From: Candidatus Sulfotelmatobacter sp.
GTDB lineage: Bacteria > Acidobacteriota > Terriglobia > Terriglobales > Acidobacteriaceae
Assembly: GCA_030049565.1 (NCBI GenBank)
Contig: JASIKQ010000680.1
Location: forward strand, 1 to 5,788
Length of the DNA: 5,788 nucleotides
Reading direction: 5' to 3'
Made by a program: the position numbers and the translations under genes. Shown here piece after piece: positions 1 through 4,583 of the stretch (within the stretch, counting starts at the first letter, position 1; every line of letters starts with the position of its first letter). The notes under the pieces were generated by a model. That model was not told the origin of the DNA. It saw only the letters and a list, made by a program, of their open reading frames with translations, and did no database searches.

Positions 1-44
1 GTCATTCCGAAGCCCCGCGCTTTTACCAGCGGGGCGAGGAATCT
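1..44. repeat. Dispersed intergenic repeat, copy 1 (GTCATTCCGA...GAGGAATCT)
   Basis: The segment opens with GTCATTCCGA, has an internal hairpin with arms GCCCCGC (12-18) and GCGGGGC (29-35), and closes with CGAGGAATCT. The same beginning and end, with a different hairpin in the middle, occur at 3226-3264, and a close relative is at 2499-2556. Sharing of the ends with variation of the stem marks it as a member of a dispersed repeat family. That this family is typical of Terriglobia genomes is recalled knowledge, not something the window proves. It may begin upstream of the window edge. Confidence 0.7.
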
Positions 45-110
45 CCTTGCGAGCGGCCTGTGGGCGTGGAGCGGCACTCTTTTCCCCGAGGGAGGGAGCA
101 TTCTGCCGCC

Positions 111-120
111 GGTATATACC
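111..120. promoter_or_regulatory. Perfect 10-bp palindrome GGTATATACC, possible operator
   Basis: GGTATATACC is its own reverse complement and ends 14 bases before the -35 box at 135-140, where an activator or an autoregulating antitoxin could bind. It is absent from the matching position upstream of the second promoter copy, so any control through it would be specific to the toxin-antitoxin module. Ten bases is short enough for chance, and the role is a guess. Confidence 0.2.
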
Positions 121-134
121 ACCCCGCCCACCGT

Positions 135-164
135 TTGACCCTCCTCAACCCCCGCGACTACACT
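135..164 (+). promoter_or_regulatory. Candidate sigma-70-type promoter for the toxin-antitoxin module
   Basis: A -35 box TTGACC (135-140) and a -10 box TACACT (159-164) are separated by 18 bases. The same hexamers and spacing occur before the TPR gene at 780-809. The transcript would start near 171 and run through the remnant frame at 184-225 into the antitoxin gene at 248. The call is by sequence resemblance only; conservation of both boxes between two diverging copies adds support. Confidence 0.6.
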
Positions 165-183
165 CGTTTTTCGTGGGGTTTCT

Positions 184-225
184 ATGAAACGCGTAGCCCG
201 CCCTGTGATTTCCCGCCTGCTGTAA
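184..225 (+). pseudogene. 13-codon remnant of a signal-peptide start (MKRVARPVISRLL)
   Basis: An ATG at the position matching the TPR gene start opens a frame MKRVARPVISRLL followed by TAA at 223-225. The TPR protein begins MKRISCLLLFCLLF at the aligned site, and the bases continue to align without gaps past the stop. The upstream frame is therefore best read as a degenerated copy of the 5' end of that gene or of a paralogue, in which the hydrophobic core has been lost and a TTC codon is now TAA. It could still be translated as a short leader ahead of the antitoxin gene, because the GGGG (175-178) ribosome-site remnant is kept. That possibility is inference. Confidence 0.5.
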
Positions 226-233
226 ACTCTGAT

Positions 234-242
234 AAGAGGAGA
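234..242 (+). promoter_or_regulatory. Ribosome binding site of the antitoxin gene
   Basis: AAGAGGAGA, with core AGGAG at 237-241, lies six bases before the ATG at 248. It is the strongest ribosome site in the first half of the window and fixes the antitoxin start. Confidence 0.75.
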
Positions 243-247
243 CCCTA

Positions 248-457
248 ATGGAAAGCACGATCATCCGCGATCCGAACATTCTTGGGGGAGTTCCGGTTTT
301 CAGGCACACTCGAGTTCCGTTCCAGGCTCTCCTTGATTACCTCGAGAGCGGCCAAACGCTCGACGATTTTCTTGCCGACTTTCCTACGGTTACACGCCAA
401 GAGGCCGTCTCGGCTCTTGAACAGGCCAAATCCATATTGACTGCGCACCTTGCATGA
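248..457 (+). CDS. DUF433 domain protein, probable antitoxin
   Basis: This 69-residue protein matches the small DUF433 family: an N-terminal strand with IIRDPNILGGVPVFRHTRVP (residues 5-24), then LLDYLESGQTLDDFLADFPTV (28-48), then a final helix QEAVSALEQAKSIL (51-64). The GG-P-TRVP and LESG-FL-DFP motifs are the family hallmarks. DUF433 proteins are thought to be antitoxins that neutralise a PIN-like partner encoded directly downstream, and many carry a helix-turn-helix-like fold suited to binding their own promoter. The start has a good ribosome site (AGGAG, six bases upstream). The stop codon overlaps the next start as ATGA, giving a translationally coupled pair. Length is normal for the family. 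The position HT where many members have GT is a small variation. Activity as an antitoxin is inferred from family and context. Confidence 0.88.
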   Translation: MESTIIRDPNILGGVPVFRHTRVPFQALLDYLESGQTLDDFLADFPTVTRQEAVSALEQAKSILTAHLA

Positions 458-783
458 AAGTGCTGCTTGATGAGTGCGTTCCTCGCGGGTTCAAGTCATA
501 CTTATCAAGCGAAGACTGGCACATCGCGACTGTTCCCGAGGCAGGTCTGGCCGGCAAGAAAAACGGAGAGCTGCTTGATCAAGCCGAACTGAGTTTCGAC
601 ATTCTCATCACCCTCGACCAAGGATTCGCCCATCAACAAAACCTGATGGGCAGAGACATCGCAATCATACTTATCTCGGCGAGCTCCAACCGATTGAAGG
701 ACCTTCTTCCGCATGCCCAGGGCTGTCGTGATGCCATCGCCAAAATCAAACGCGGCCAAATTTTGAGAGTAGGACACGTTTGA
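454..783 (+). CDS. DUF5615 PIN-like protein, probable toxin nuclease
   Basis: The 109-residue product begins MKVLLDECVP, the usual opening of DUF5615 (Mut7-C/PIN-like) proteins. It continues with an NGELL segment (37-41) and the strand-loop DILITLDQGFAHQQNL (49-64). Acidic residues D6, E7, E39 and D55 are candidates for the metal site of a PIN-type fold, and Q61-Q62 match the QQN element common in the family. Such proteins are paired with DUF433 partners and are presumed RNases, though few have been tested. No ribosome site is visible before the ATG, which fits coupling through the four-base ATGA overlap with the antitoxin. Length is typical and the gene looks intact. Its TGA stop (781-783) falls within the -35 box of the next gene's promoter, so the module abuts the downstream duplicate without any spare sequence. 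Confidence 0.85.
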   Translation: MKVLLDECVPRGFKSYLSSEDWHIATVPEAGLAGKKNGELLDQAELSFDILITLDQGFAHQQNLMGRDIAIILISASSNRLKDLLPHAQGCRDAIAKIKRGQILRVGHV

Positions 784-876
784 CCCCTCTCCTTCCCCGC
801 GACTACACTCATTTTTCGTGGGGTTTCTATGAAACGCATTTCCTGCCTCCTCCTTTTCTGCCTGCTCTTCACGCTC
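777..876 (+). repeat. Direct repeat copy B, at the TPR gene start
   Basis: This is the downstream member of the 645-base-offset duplication. It begins at the last bases of the toxin gene (CGTTTGACC), contains the promoter of the TPR gene and extends into its signal-peptide codons. The copy here is the functional one for the TPR gene, because it continues into a long open frame whereas copy A stops after 13 codons. Confidence 0.85.
780..809 (+). promoter_or_regulatory. Candidate sigma-70-type promoter of the TPR gene
   Basis: TTGACC (780-785), an 18-base spacer and TACACT (804-809) repeat exactly the arrangement at 135-164. A start near 816 would give an untranslated leader of only about 13 bases, containing the short GGGG ribosome site (820-823) five bases before ATG 829. 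The -35 box overlaps the toxin stop codon. Confidence 0.6.
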
Positions 877-2454
877 ACAAATTCCGCTCAGGACGACGAC
901 CATCATCAGCACCACGAAGACCTGACCACCGCGCAACTCGGCACAGTCAATTTTCCTGTCTCCTGCGATCCGAGAGTGCAGAAGCCCTTCGAACGCGGCG
1001 TGGCCCTGCTGCACTCATTCTGGTACGAAGAGGCTCAAAAAGAATTCGAGCAGATTGCGGCGGACGCCCCTAATTGCATGATGGCGCATTGGGGTATCGC
1101 CATGAGCTTGTGGCATCAACTGTGGAATCAGCCCGATGCCCAGGTCATCCAGGCAGGACTGGACCAAATCCACGAAGCGAATTACACCGAAGGCCCTGCC
1201 ACACCGCGCGAGAAAGCTTATCTGGCCGCCATCGCCGCGTTTTACAGTAACTCGAAAAAGCTCGATCACGAAGCCCGTGCCAAAGCTTACTCGGACGCAA
1301 TGAAGAAGGTTTACGAGTCCTACCCTGACGATCACGAAGCCGCGGTTTTCTATGCGCTCTCGCTGCTCGCTTCCGAACCAAGCGACGATCCAACCTTCGC
1401 CAACCGTAAACAAGCCGCCGCCATCCTGGAAAAACTTTTCGCCACTGAGCCTGATCACCCTGGAGTAGCGCACTATCTCATCCACGCTTACGATAAGCCG
1501 CAACTGGCCGAACTCGGCCTGCCCGCCGCCCGCCGCTATGCGCAGATCGCGCCCATGTCGCCGCACGCGCTGCACATGCCGTCGCACATCTTCGCCCGCG
1601 TTGGCCTATGGCAGGATGACATTAACTCGAATCTCGCCTCCATCGCCGCCTCGCGCAAAACCGCAGCCATGGGCATGGGCGGCGAGGGTCATCAGTTTCA
1701 CGCCATGAATTTTCTCTTTTACGCTTACATGCAAAGCGGACGCGATGCCGATGCCCGCGCGCTCATCGAGGAAATCCGCGCCATGCCCAGCAAGCATGAT
1801 GACATGTATGGAATCGGGTACGATCCGCACGCCGCAGCGCTCGCGCATCTAACCGCCCTCTACCCAATCGAGATGCATGATTGGGCCGCGGCCGCGGCCT
1901 TGCCGCCTGTGCAAGTCGAAGGCACAGCCGAAGATTCGCTGGTCTATTGGGCGCGCGCCATGGGGTCGGCTCATCTGCGCCAGCCCGAAGAAGTTCGCAA
2001 AGATCTTGCCGCCATCGAGAGCATTCACGCGAAGCTGGTCAAGAATAAAAAGCCTCTGTTCGCGGAGGCCGTTGAAAATGATCGCAAGCAGGTCGAGGCC
2101 TGGTTATTCTTTTCTCAAGGCAAGTACGACGACGCAGTCGAAGCGCTGCGTCCAATTGCTGACAAGGAAGATTCCCTCGGCGACGAGCCCGAGGGCATTC
2201 CCGCGCGCGAAATGATCGCCGATATTCTGCTCGAAGCCAAACGTCCGCAGCAGGCCCTGGCCGAATACCAGACCGATCTGAAGCTGCATCCTAACCGCTT
2301 CGACGGCCTCTATGGCGCCGCCCAGGCCGCGGAAGCCACCGGAAAAAAGCCAGAAGCAGACGAGTATTATGCTCTGCTCCTGAAAATTTGTGACGGTTCG
2401 AATTCCACGCGGCCAGAACTCACGCGGGCAAAACAGTTGGTAGCACAGAAATAA
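829..2454 (+). CDS. Exported tetratricopeptide-repeat protein of unknown function
   Basis: The 541-residue product starts with a signal peptide: MKR, a hydrophobic core at about residues 4-16, and a likely cut after NSA at residue 20. It should act in the periplasm or outside the cell. Next comes an acidic and histidine-rich patch (DDDHHQHHE, 22-30). Residues about 52-95 form a first TPR-like helix pair with FERGVALLHSFWYEEA and MAHWGIAMSLWHQLW. A central block carries the family motifs HYLIHAYD (215-222), HALHMPSHIF (246-255) and HQFHAMNFLFYAY (288-300). The C-terminal part returns to ordinary TPR pairs (WLFFSQGKYDDAVEAL, then ALAEYQTDLKLHPNR). Clustered conserved His and Trp residues suggest a ligand- or metal-binding pocket, but that is a guess. 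I recall similar proteins in Acidobacteriota without an assigned reaction. The start is set by the signal peptide and by the conserved promoter leader; the ribosome site is weak. The gene is intact. Confidence 0.85.
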   Translation: MKRISCLLLFCLLFTLTNSAQDDDHHQHHEDLTTAQLGTVNFPVSCDPRVQKPFERGVALLHSFWYEEAQKEFEQIAADAPNCMMAHWGIAMSLWHQLWNQPDAQVIQAGLDQIHEANYTEGPATPREKAYLAAIAAFYSNSKKLDHEARAKAYSDAMKKVYESYPDDHEAAVFYALSLLASEPSDDPTFANRKQAAAILEKLFATEPDHPGVAHYLIHAYDKPQLAELGLPAARRYAQIAPMSPHALHMPSHIFARVGLWQDDINSNLASIAASRKTAAMGMGGEGHQFHAMNFLFYAYMQSGRDADARALIEEIRAMPSKHDDMYGIGYDPHAAALAHLTALYPIEMHDWAAAAALPPVQVEGTAEDSLVYWARAMGSAHLRQPEEVRKDLAAIESIHAKLVKNKKPLFAEAVENDRKQVEAWLFFSQGKYDDAVEALRPIADKEDSLGDEPEGIPAREMIADILLEAKRPQQALAEYQTDLKLHPNRFDGLYGAAQAAEATGKKPEADEYYALLLKICDGSNSTRPELTRAKQLVAQK

Positions 2455-2459
2455 ACTTT

Positions 2460-2496
2460 GTCATCCCGAGTGGAGCAGAGCTTGCCACACAGAAAA
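2460..2496. repeat. Partial dispersed-repeat copy
   Basis: GTCATCCCGAGTGGAGCAGAG (2460-2480) matches 2499-2519 with one difference, and TTGCC follows in both. The second hairpin arm and the GAGGAACC end are missing, so this copy is truncated and sits 39 bases ahead of a full one. It begins five bases after the TPR gene stop. Confidence 0.7.
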
Positions 2497-2498
2497 GT

Positions 2499-2556
2499 GT
2501 CATCCCGAGCGGAGCAGAGTTGCCGCTTGGCGGCAACTCTGCGTAGTCGAGGAACC
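2499..2556. repeat. Dispersed repeat, full copy with perfect hairpin
   Basis: The copy runs from GTCATCCCGAG to GAGGAACC. Its centre holds a perfect inverted repeat, GCAGAGTTGCCGC (2514-2526) and GCGGCAACTCTGC (2530-2542), with a three-base loop TTG. The stem could slow or end transcription after the TPR gene, or protect the transcript's 3' end. No run of T follows, so it is not a classical intrinsic terminator. Confidence 0.8.
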
Positions 2557-2587
2557 TTGGGTTTACGATCTTGCCTTTGAATAACCT

Positions 2588-3193
2588 ATGCCGCGTAGAT
2601 CCCGAACCTTGATCGCTTCGCCCCTTGACTGGCAAATGACCGCTGAACCAGTGGCTCCGCCCGTCATTCCAGTGCTCGCCGAGCGTGGCGGGACGCAACT
2701 GCGTACGCCTCTACCCATCGCGGTGGTCGATACCCGCGAGCAGATTCCCCTCTGTCTGCGGCGCTTCAAAGGATGGTTTGCCGGTATCGAGATGCGCGCC
2801 CTCGCGCTCGGCGACTACAGCGTCGCCGGCATGGAAGATTCCTGCGTGGTCGAGCGGAAAGATCTTTCCGATCTGGTCTGTTCTTTCACCCAAAATCGCT
2901 CCGCATTCATTCATCGCCTGCGGCGCATGAGTAAGCTCCCGCACGGCCTTCTCGTCATTACAGCGCCTCTCAGCCAGATCAAAAGCCGCTATCCCTATGG
3001 CCGCAGAAGCACCCCGAATCAGGTGACGCAGTCGCTGATCGCTCTGCTCGCCGGTCTGCGTCTGCCCTTTGTTTGTACCGAGACCCACGAGCTTGGCGAA
3101 GAAATTGTGGCTTCCTATCTCTACCAAACCTTCTTGTATGATTGGCTGGATCGCAACGGCCATGGCCGCTTTCTTACCGATGGTGATCTTTAA
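2588..3193 (+). CDS. Stand-alone ERCC4/XPF-type nuclease domain protein
   Basis: This 201-residue protein carries the XPF/ERCC4 nuclease core: VVDTREQ (46-52), ALGDYSVAG (73-81), VVERKDLSDL (87-96) and SFTQNRSAFIHRLRRM (99-114). The residues expected to hold the metal are D48, D76, E89, K91 and D95, all present. In XPF and Mus81 this domain cuts branched or flap DNA next to duplex regions and works with a helicase or a helix-hairpin-helix pair. Neither is encoded here; after about residue 165 only a helical tail follows. Bacterial single-domain versions exist, some in phages, with largely untested roles in repair or recombination. The first about 40 residues are not conserved core, so the start could be ATG 2588 or the ATG at 2636 (residue 17). 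No ribosome site precedes either. The gene starts about 30 bases after a dispersed repeat and is probably transcribed separately. Confidence 0.85.
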   Translation: MPRRSRTLIASPLDWQMTAEPVAPPVIPVLAERGGTQLRTPLPIAVVDTREQIPLCLRRFKGWFAGIEMRALALGDYSVAGMEDSCVVERKDLSDLVCSFTQNRSAFIHRLRRMSKLPHGLLVITAPLSQIKSRYPYGRRSTPNQVTQSLIALLAGLRLPFVCTETHELGEEIVASYLYQTFLYDWLDRNGHGRFLTDGDL

Positions 3194-3225
3194 TCGGCGT
3201 TCTGGGTAGTGGATCAGTTTGAATT

Positions 3226-3264
3226 GTCATTCCGAGCAAGCGCTTTTTGCGCAGCGAGGAATCT
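3226..3264. repeat. Dispersed intergenic repeat, third full copy
   Basis: GTCATTCCGAG (3226-3236) and GCGAGGAATCT (3254-3264) match the ends of the copy at 1-44. The internal hairpin here is short, GCGC-TTTTT-GCGC, about 3239-3251. It lies between the nuclease and phosphorylase genes, and the fold-back at 3266-3323 begins directly after it. Confidence 0.7.
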
Positions 3265-3265
3265 G

Positions 3266-3323
3266 GGCGAGCCGCGCGAAGTGGCGCGTTTTTTGCGCCA
3301 CGTAAACGCGCGTTTGGCTCGCC
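3266..3323. repeat. Nested inverted repeat (cruciform-capable fold-back)
   Basis: Outer arms GGCGAGCC (3266-3273) and GGCTCGCC (3316-3323) are exact reverse complements. The pairing continues inward as GCGCG (3274-3278) with CGCGC, leaving a small GTTT bulge on the right arm. Inside lies a second perfect stem, GTGGCGC (3281-3287) with GCGCCAC (3295-3301), around a T-rich loop. The whole would form a long hairpin in RNA or a cruciform in DNA, 65 bases before the phosphorylase start. It may be an extension of the adjacent repeat, a terminator-like structure for the nuclease gene, or a leader element. The loop T-run does not follow the stem, so termination is unproven. Confidence 0.65.
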
Positions 3324-3387
3324 TCCTTTTCAAACTGCCCCCTACCGCATTCTGGCGTTTGCTCGGAGCAACATCCCAGCCCATGAA

Positions 3388-4236
3388 ATGACCGATCATT
3401 TCACCCTCGCCGAAACCGCTGCCCAATCTATATTGCAGCGCACCTGTCTGCGCCCGCAGATCGGACTCGTCCTTGGCTCGGGTCTCGGCGGCTTCGCCGA
3501 TTCTCTGAACGATTCGGCCAAAATTCCCTATGCTGAAATTCCCAACTTCCCTCTCTCCACCGCACTCGGCCATGCCGGACAATTGGTAATCGGCAAAGCA
3601 GGCGACGTCCCGGTCGCGGCAATGCAGGGCCGCGTTCATCTTTATGAGGGATATTCCGCGCAGCAGGTCGCCTTCCCCATGCGCGTCTTCGGCCGCATGG
3701 GAATTCGCGCGGTAATCCTGACCAACGCCGCGGGGGGAATCAATCTCAACTACTCGCAGGGTGCGTTGGTGCTGATTCGCGATCACATCAATTTGCAAAG
3801 CGTGAGCCCGCTGACTGGTCCCAATGATGACCGTTTCGGAGTCCGCTTCCCAGATATGACTCATGCGTATTCAAAACCGTACCGCGCAATGGCTCGCGAA
3901 GCAGCCGCTGAGATCGGCATGGCGCTGCATGAAGGCGTCTACGCCGCGCTGCCGGGACCGAGCTACGAAACTCCGGCGGAAATTAACTACCTGCGCGTCA
4001 TTGGAGCCGATCTCGTCGGAATGTCAACCGTGCTGGAAGTCATCGCCGCCCGCCAGATGAAGATAAATGTGCTCGCCATCTCCTGCGTCACCAACATGGC
4101 GGCGGGCATTCTCGACCAGCCGTTGTCGCACCAGGAAGTCATGGAAACCGGTGAGCGCGTCAAGACCAGCTTCGAGGCTCTGTTACGAGCGGTGCTGCCA
4201 CGAATTGAAGAAGCCCACGAAGCTGAATCGCAGTAG
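3388..4236 (+). CDS. Purine nucleoside phosphorylase (trimeric PNP/MTAP family)
   Basis: The 282-residue cytosolic enzyme should split inosine, guanosine and their deoxy forms with phosphate into base and (deoxy)ribose 1-phosphate for purine salvage. The family markers appear in order: phosphate loop VLGSGLGGF (28-36, S31), GRVHLYEGY (81-89, R82 and H84), TNAAGG (112-117), LPGPSYETPAE (188-198, E194), VGMSTV (210-215, M212 and S213) and CVTNMAAGI (233-241, N236). Asparagine at 236 points to 6-oxopurines rather than adenosine. Length is normal for the low-mass PNP class. I chose ATG 3388 because upstream codons of the same frame run through the repeat and fold-back and look non-coding. There is no clear ribosome site, and an ATGAAATGA at 3383-3391 overlaps the start. 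One oddity is Leu216, where relatives have Pro (MSTVPEV). The usual symbol would be punA or deoD-like; I leave it blank because naming varies. Confidence 0.92.
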   Translation: MTDHFTLAETAAQSILQRTCLRPQIGLVLGSGLGGFADSLNDSAKIPYAEIPNFPLSTALGHAGQLVIGKAGDVPVAAMQGRVHLYEGYSAQQVAFPMRVFGRMGIRAVILTNAAGGINLNYSQGALVLIRDHINLQSVSPLTGPNDDRFGVRFPDMTHAYSKPYRAMAREAAAEIGMALHEGVYAALPGPSYETPAEINYLRVIGADLVGMSTVLEVIAARQMKINVLAISCVTNMAAGILDQPLSHQEVMETGERVKTSFEALLRAVLPRIEEAHEAESQ

Positions 4237-4332
4237 CTGGCACTCAGGCGGCCGTCCGGCGAGCAATCCCACGCGCGCCGGAAACTATCGCCGCAAGTTT
4301 CGCCAGCTGCGGCAGTCGAGAGTCCACAACAA

Positions 4333-4365
4333 AAGGACAGCTCGGAGCCCCCCGAAGCTGTCCTT
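4333..4365. terminator. Strong hairpin, possible terminator after PNP
   Basis: AAGGACAGCT (4333-4342) and AGCTGTCCTT (4356-4365) form a perfect 10-bp stem around a C-rich loop that may close further by CGG/CCG pairing. On the + strand the stem is followed by GAGACCC, not a T-run. On the - strand it is followed by TTTTGTTG, a better tail. It lies 96 bases after the phosphorylase stop. It could end transcription in either direction or be part of a structured RNA. Confidence 0.45.
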
Positions 4366-4449
4366 GAGACCCTCCCGGTTAGAAGGGCGATTTGATGTTT
4401 CTAAGTTAATTAGGAGATGTTGCAGGATGATGGCGAGCAGGTGAATATC

Positions 4450-4477
4450 TTATGAATTTGTAAGCCGCTGCTATATT
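4450..4477 (+). promoter_or_regulatory. Weak candidate promoter for hemL
   Basis: The -10-like TATATT (4472-4477) stands in an AT-rich patch. Sixteen bases upstream is TTATGA (4450-4455), which fits the -35 consensus poorly. A transcript from here would have an untranslated leader of about 100 bases. The -10 element is the more believable half. Confidence 0.3.
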
Positions 4478-4572
4478 AGTCGGTTGCGTGCAACAGCAAT
4501 GAGCAACGAGCTGCAAACTGCAACCCGGCAATCTCGCTTTTTCGTCGGCGGCGAAGCGAACCACTCTGTTCC

Positions 4573-4577
4573 AGGAG
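4573..4577 (+). promoter_or_regulatory. Ribosome binding site of hemL
   Basis: AGGAG lies six bases before ATG 4584. It supports that start over the in-frame ATG at codon 22, which would remove residues just ahead of the conserved [11 protein letters not shown]. Confidence 0.75.
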
Positions 4578-4583
4578 CATTGG

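Larger units (their letters stand above)
132..231 (+). repeat. Direct repeat copy A: duplicated promoter and 5' gene end
   Basis: Aligned without gaps at an offset of 645, this stretch matches about 777-876. From 132 to 192 there are 55 identities in 61 bases, and 150-192 has a single mismatch (G166 against A811). From 193 to 231 identity falls to about 23 of 39, still in the same register. The conserved core spans the promoter and the first three codons ATGAAACGC. Copy B is the promoter and signal-peptide start of the TPR gene, so copy A looks like an older or decayed duplicate of it, now upstream of the toxin-antitoxin pair. Confidence 0.85.
4237..4583. other. 347-base intergenic region between PNP and hemL
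   Basis: No convincing gene is present. The left part (to about 4330) is GC-rich and shows only a weak pair CCGGCG/CGCCGG (4256-4261, 4276-4281). A strong hairpin follows at 4333-4365. The stretch from about 4385 to 4480 is clearly richer in A and T than the flanks and contains a 12-codon frame MLQDDGEQVNIL (4417-4455) whose AGGAG touches its ATG, too close to serve well. From 4483 a short inverted pair GTTGC-GT-GCAAC is followed by several GCAA-containing words (to about 4528). The right end carries the hemL ribosome site. The AT-rich part most likely holds the hemL promoter; a small RNA or leader is possible but unsupported. Confidence 0.6.

Noticed and set aside
60..248. Open + strand frame of 62 codons
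   Set aside because: It covers the promoter, palindrome and duplicated leader in another frame, has no ribosome site and no family resemblance. A similar stretch (SWGFYET) recurs at 780-1073 only because the DNA is duplicated.
248..783. Toxin-antitoxin pair as an antiphage defence island
   Set aside because: No other defence gene, integrase or tRNA border is present; the pair alone is common on chromosomes and gives no evidence of phage defence.
505..1014. 169-codon frame on the - strand
   Set aside because: It spans the toxin gene, a promoter and the TPR signal peptide in antisense and shows no recognisable domain.
1015..1587. 190-codon frame on the - strand
   Set aside because: It is wholly antisense to the TPR gene and contains no family motif; long antisense frames are expected in GC-rich coding DNA.
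2460..2556. Possible CRISPR repeats
   Set aside because: Only two adjacent units, one truncated, with an 18-base interval and inverted symmetry typical of REP-like elements; no further repeats or cas genes.
3247..3387. N-terminal extension of the phosphorylase by 47 codons
   Set aside because: The codons pass through the dispersed repeat and fold-back, read as Arg/Ala-rich low-complexity sequence, and the remaining 282 residues already match the normal family length.
3214..3864. 216-codon frame on the - strand
   Set aside because: It is antisense to the phosphorylase and its leader. The + strand protein has all PNP motifs, so this is a shadow.
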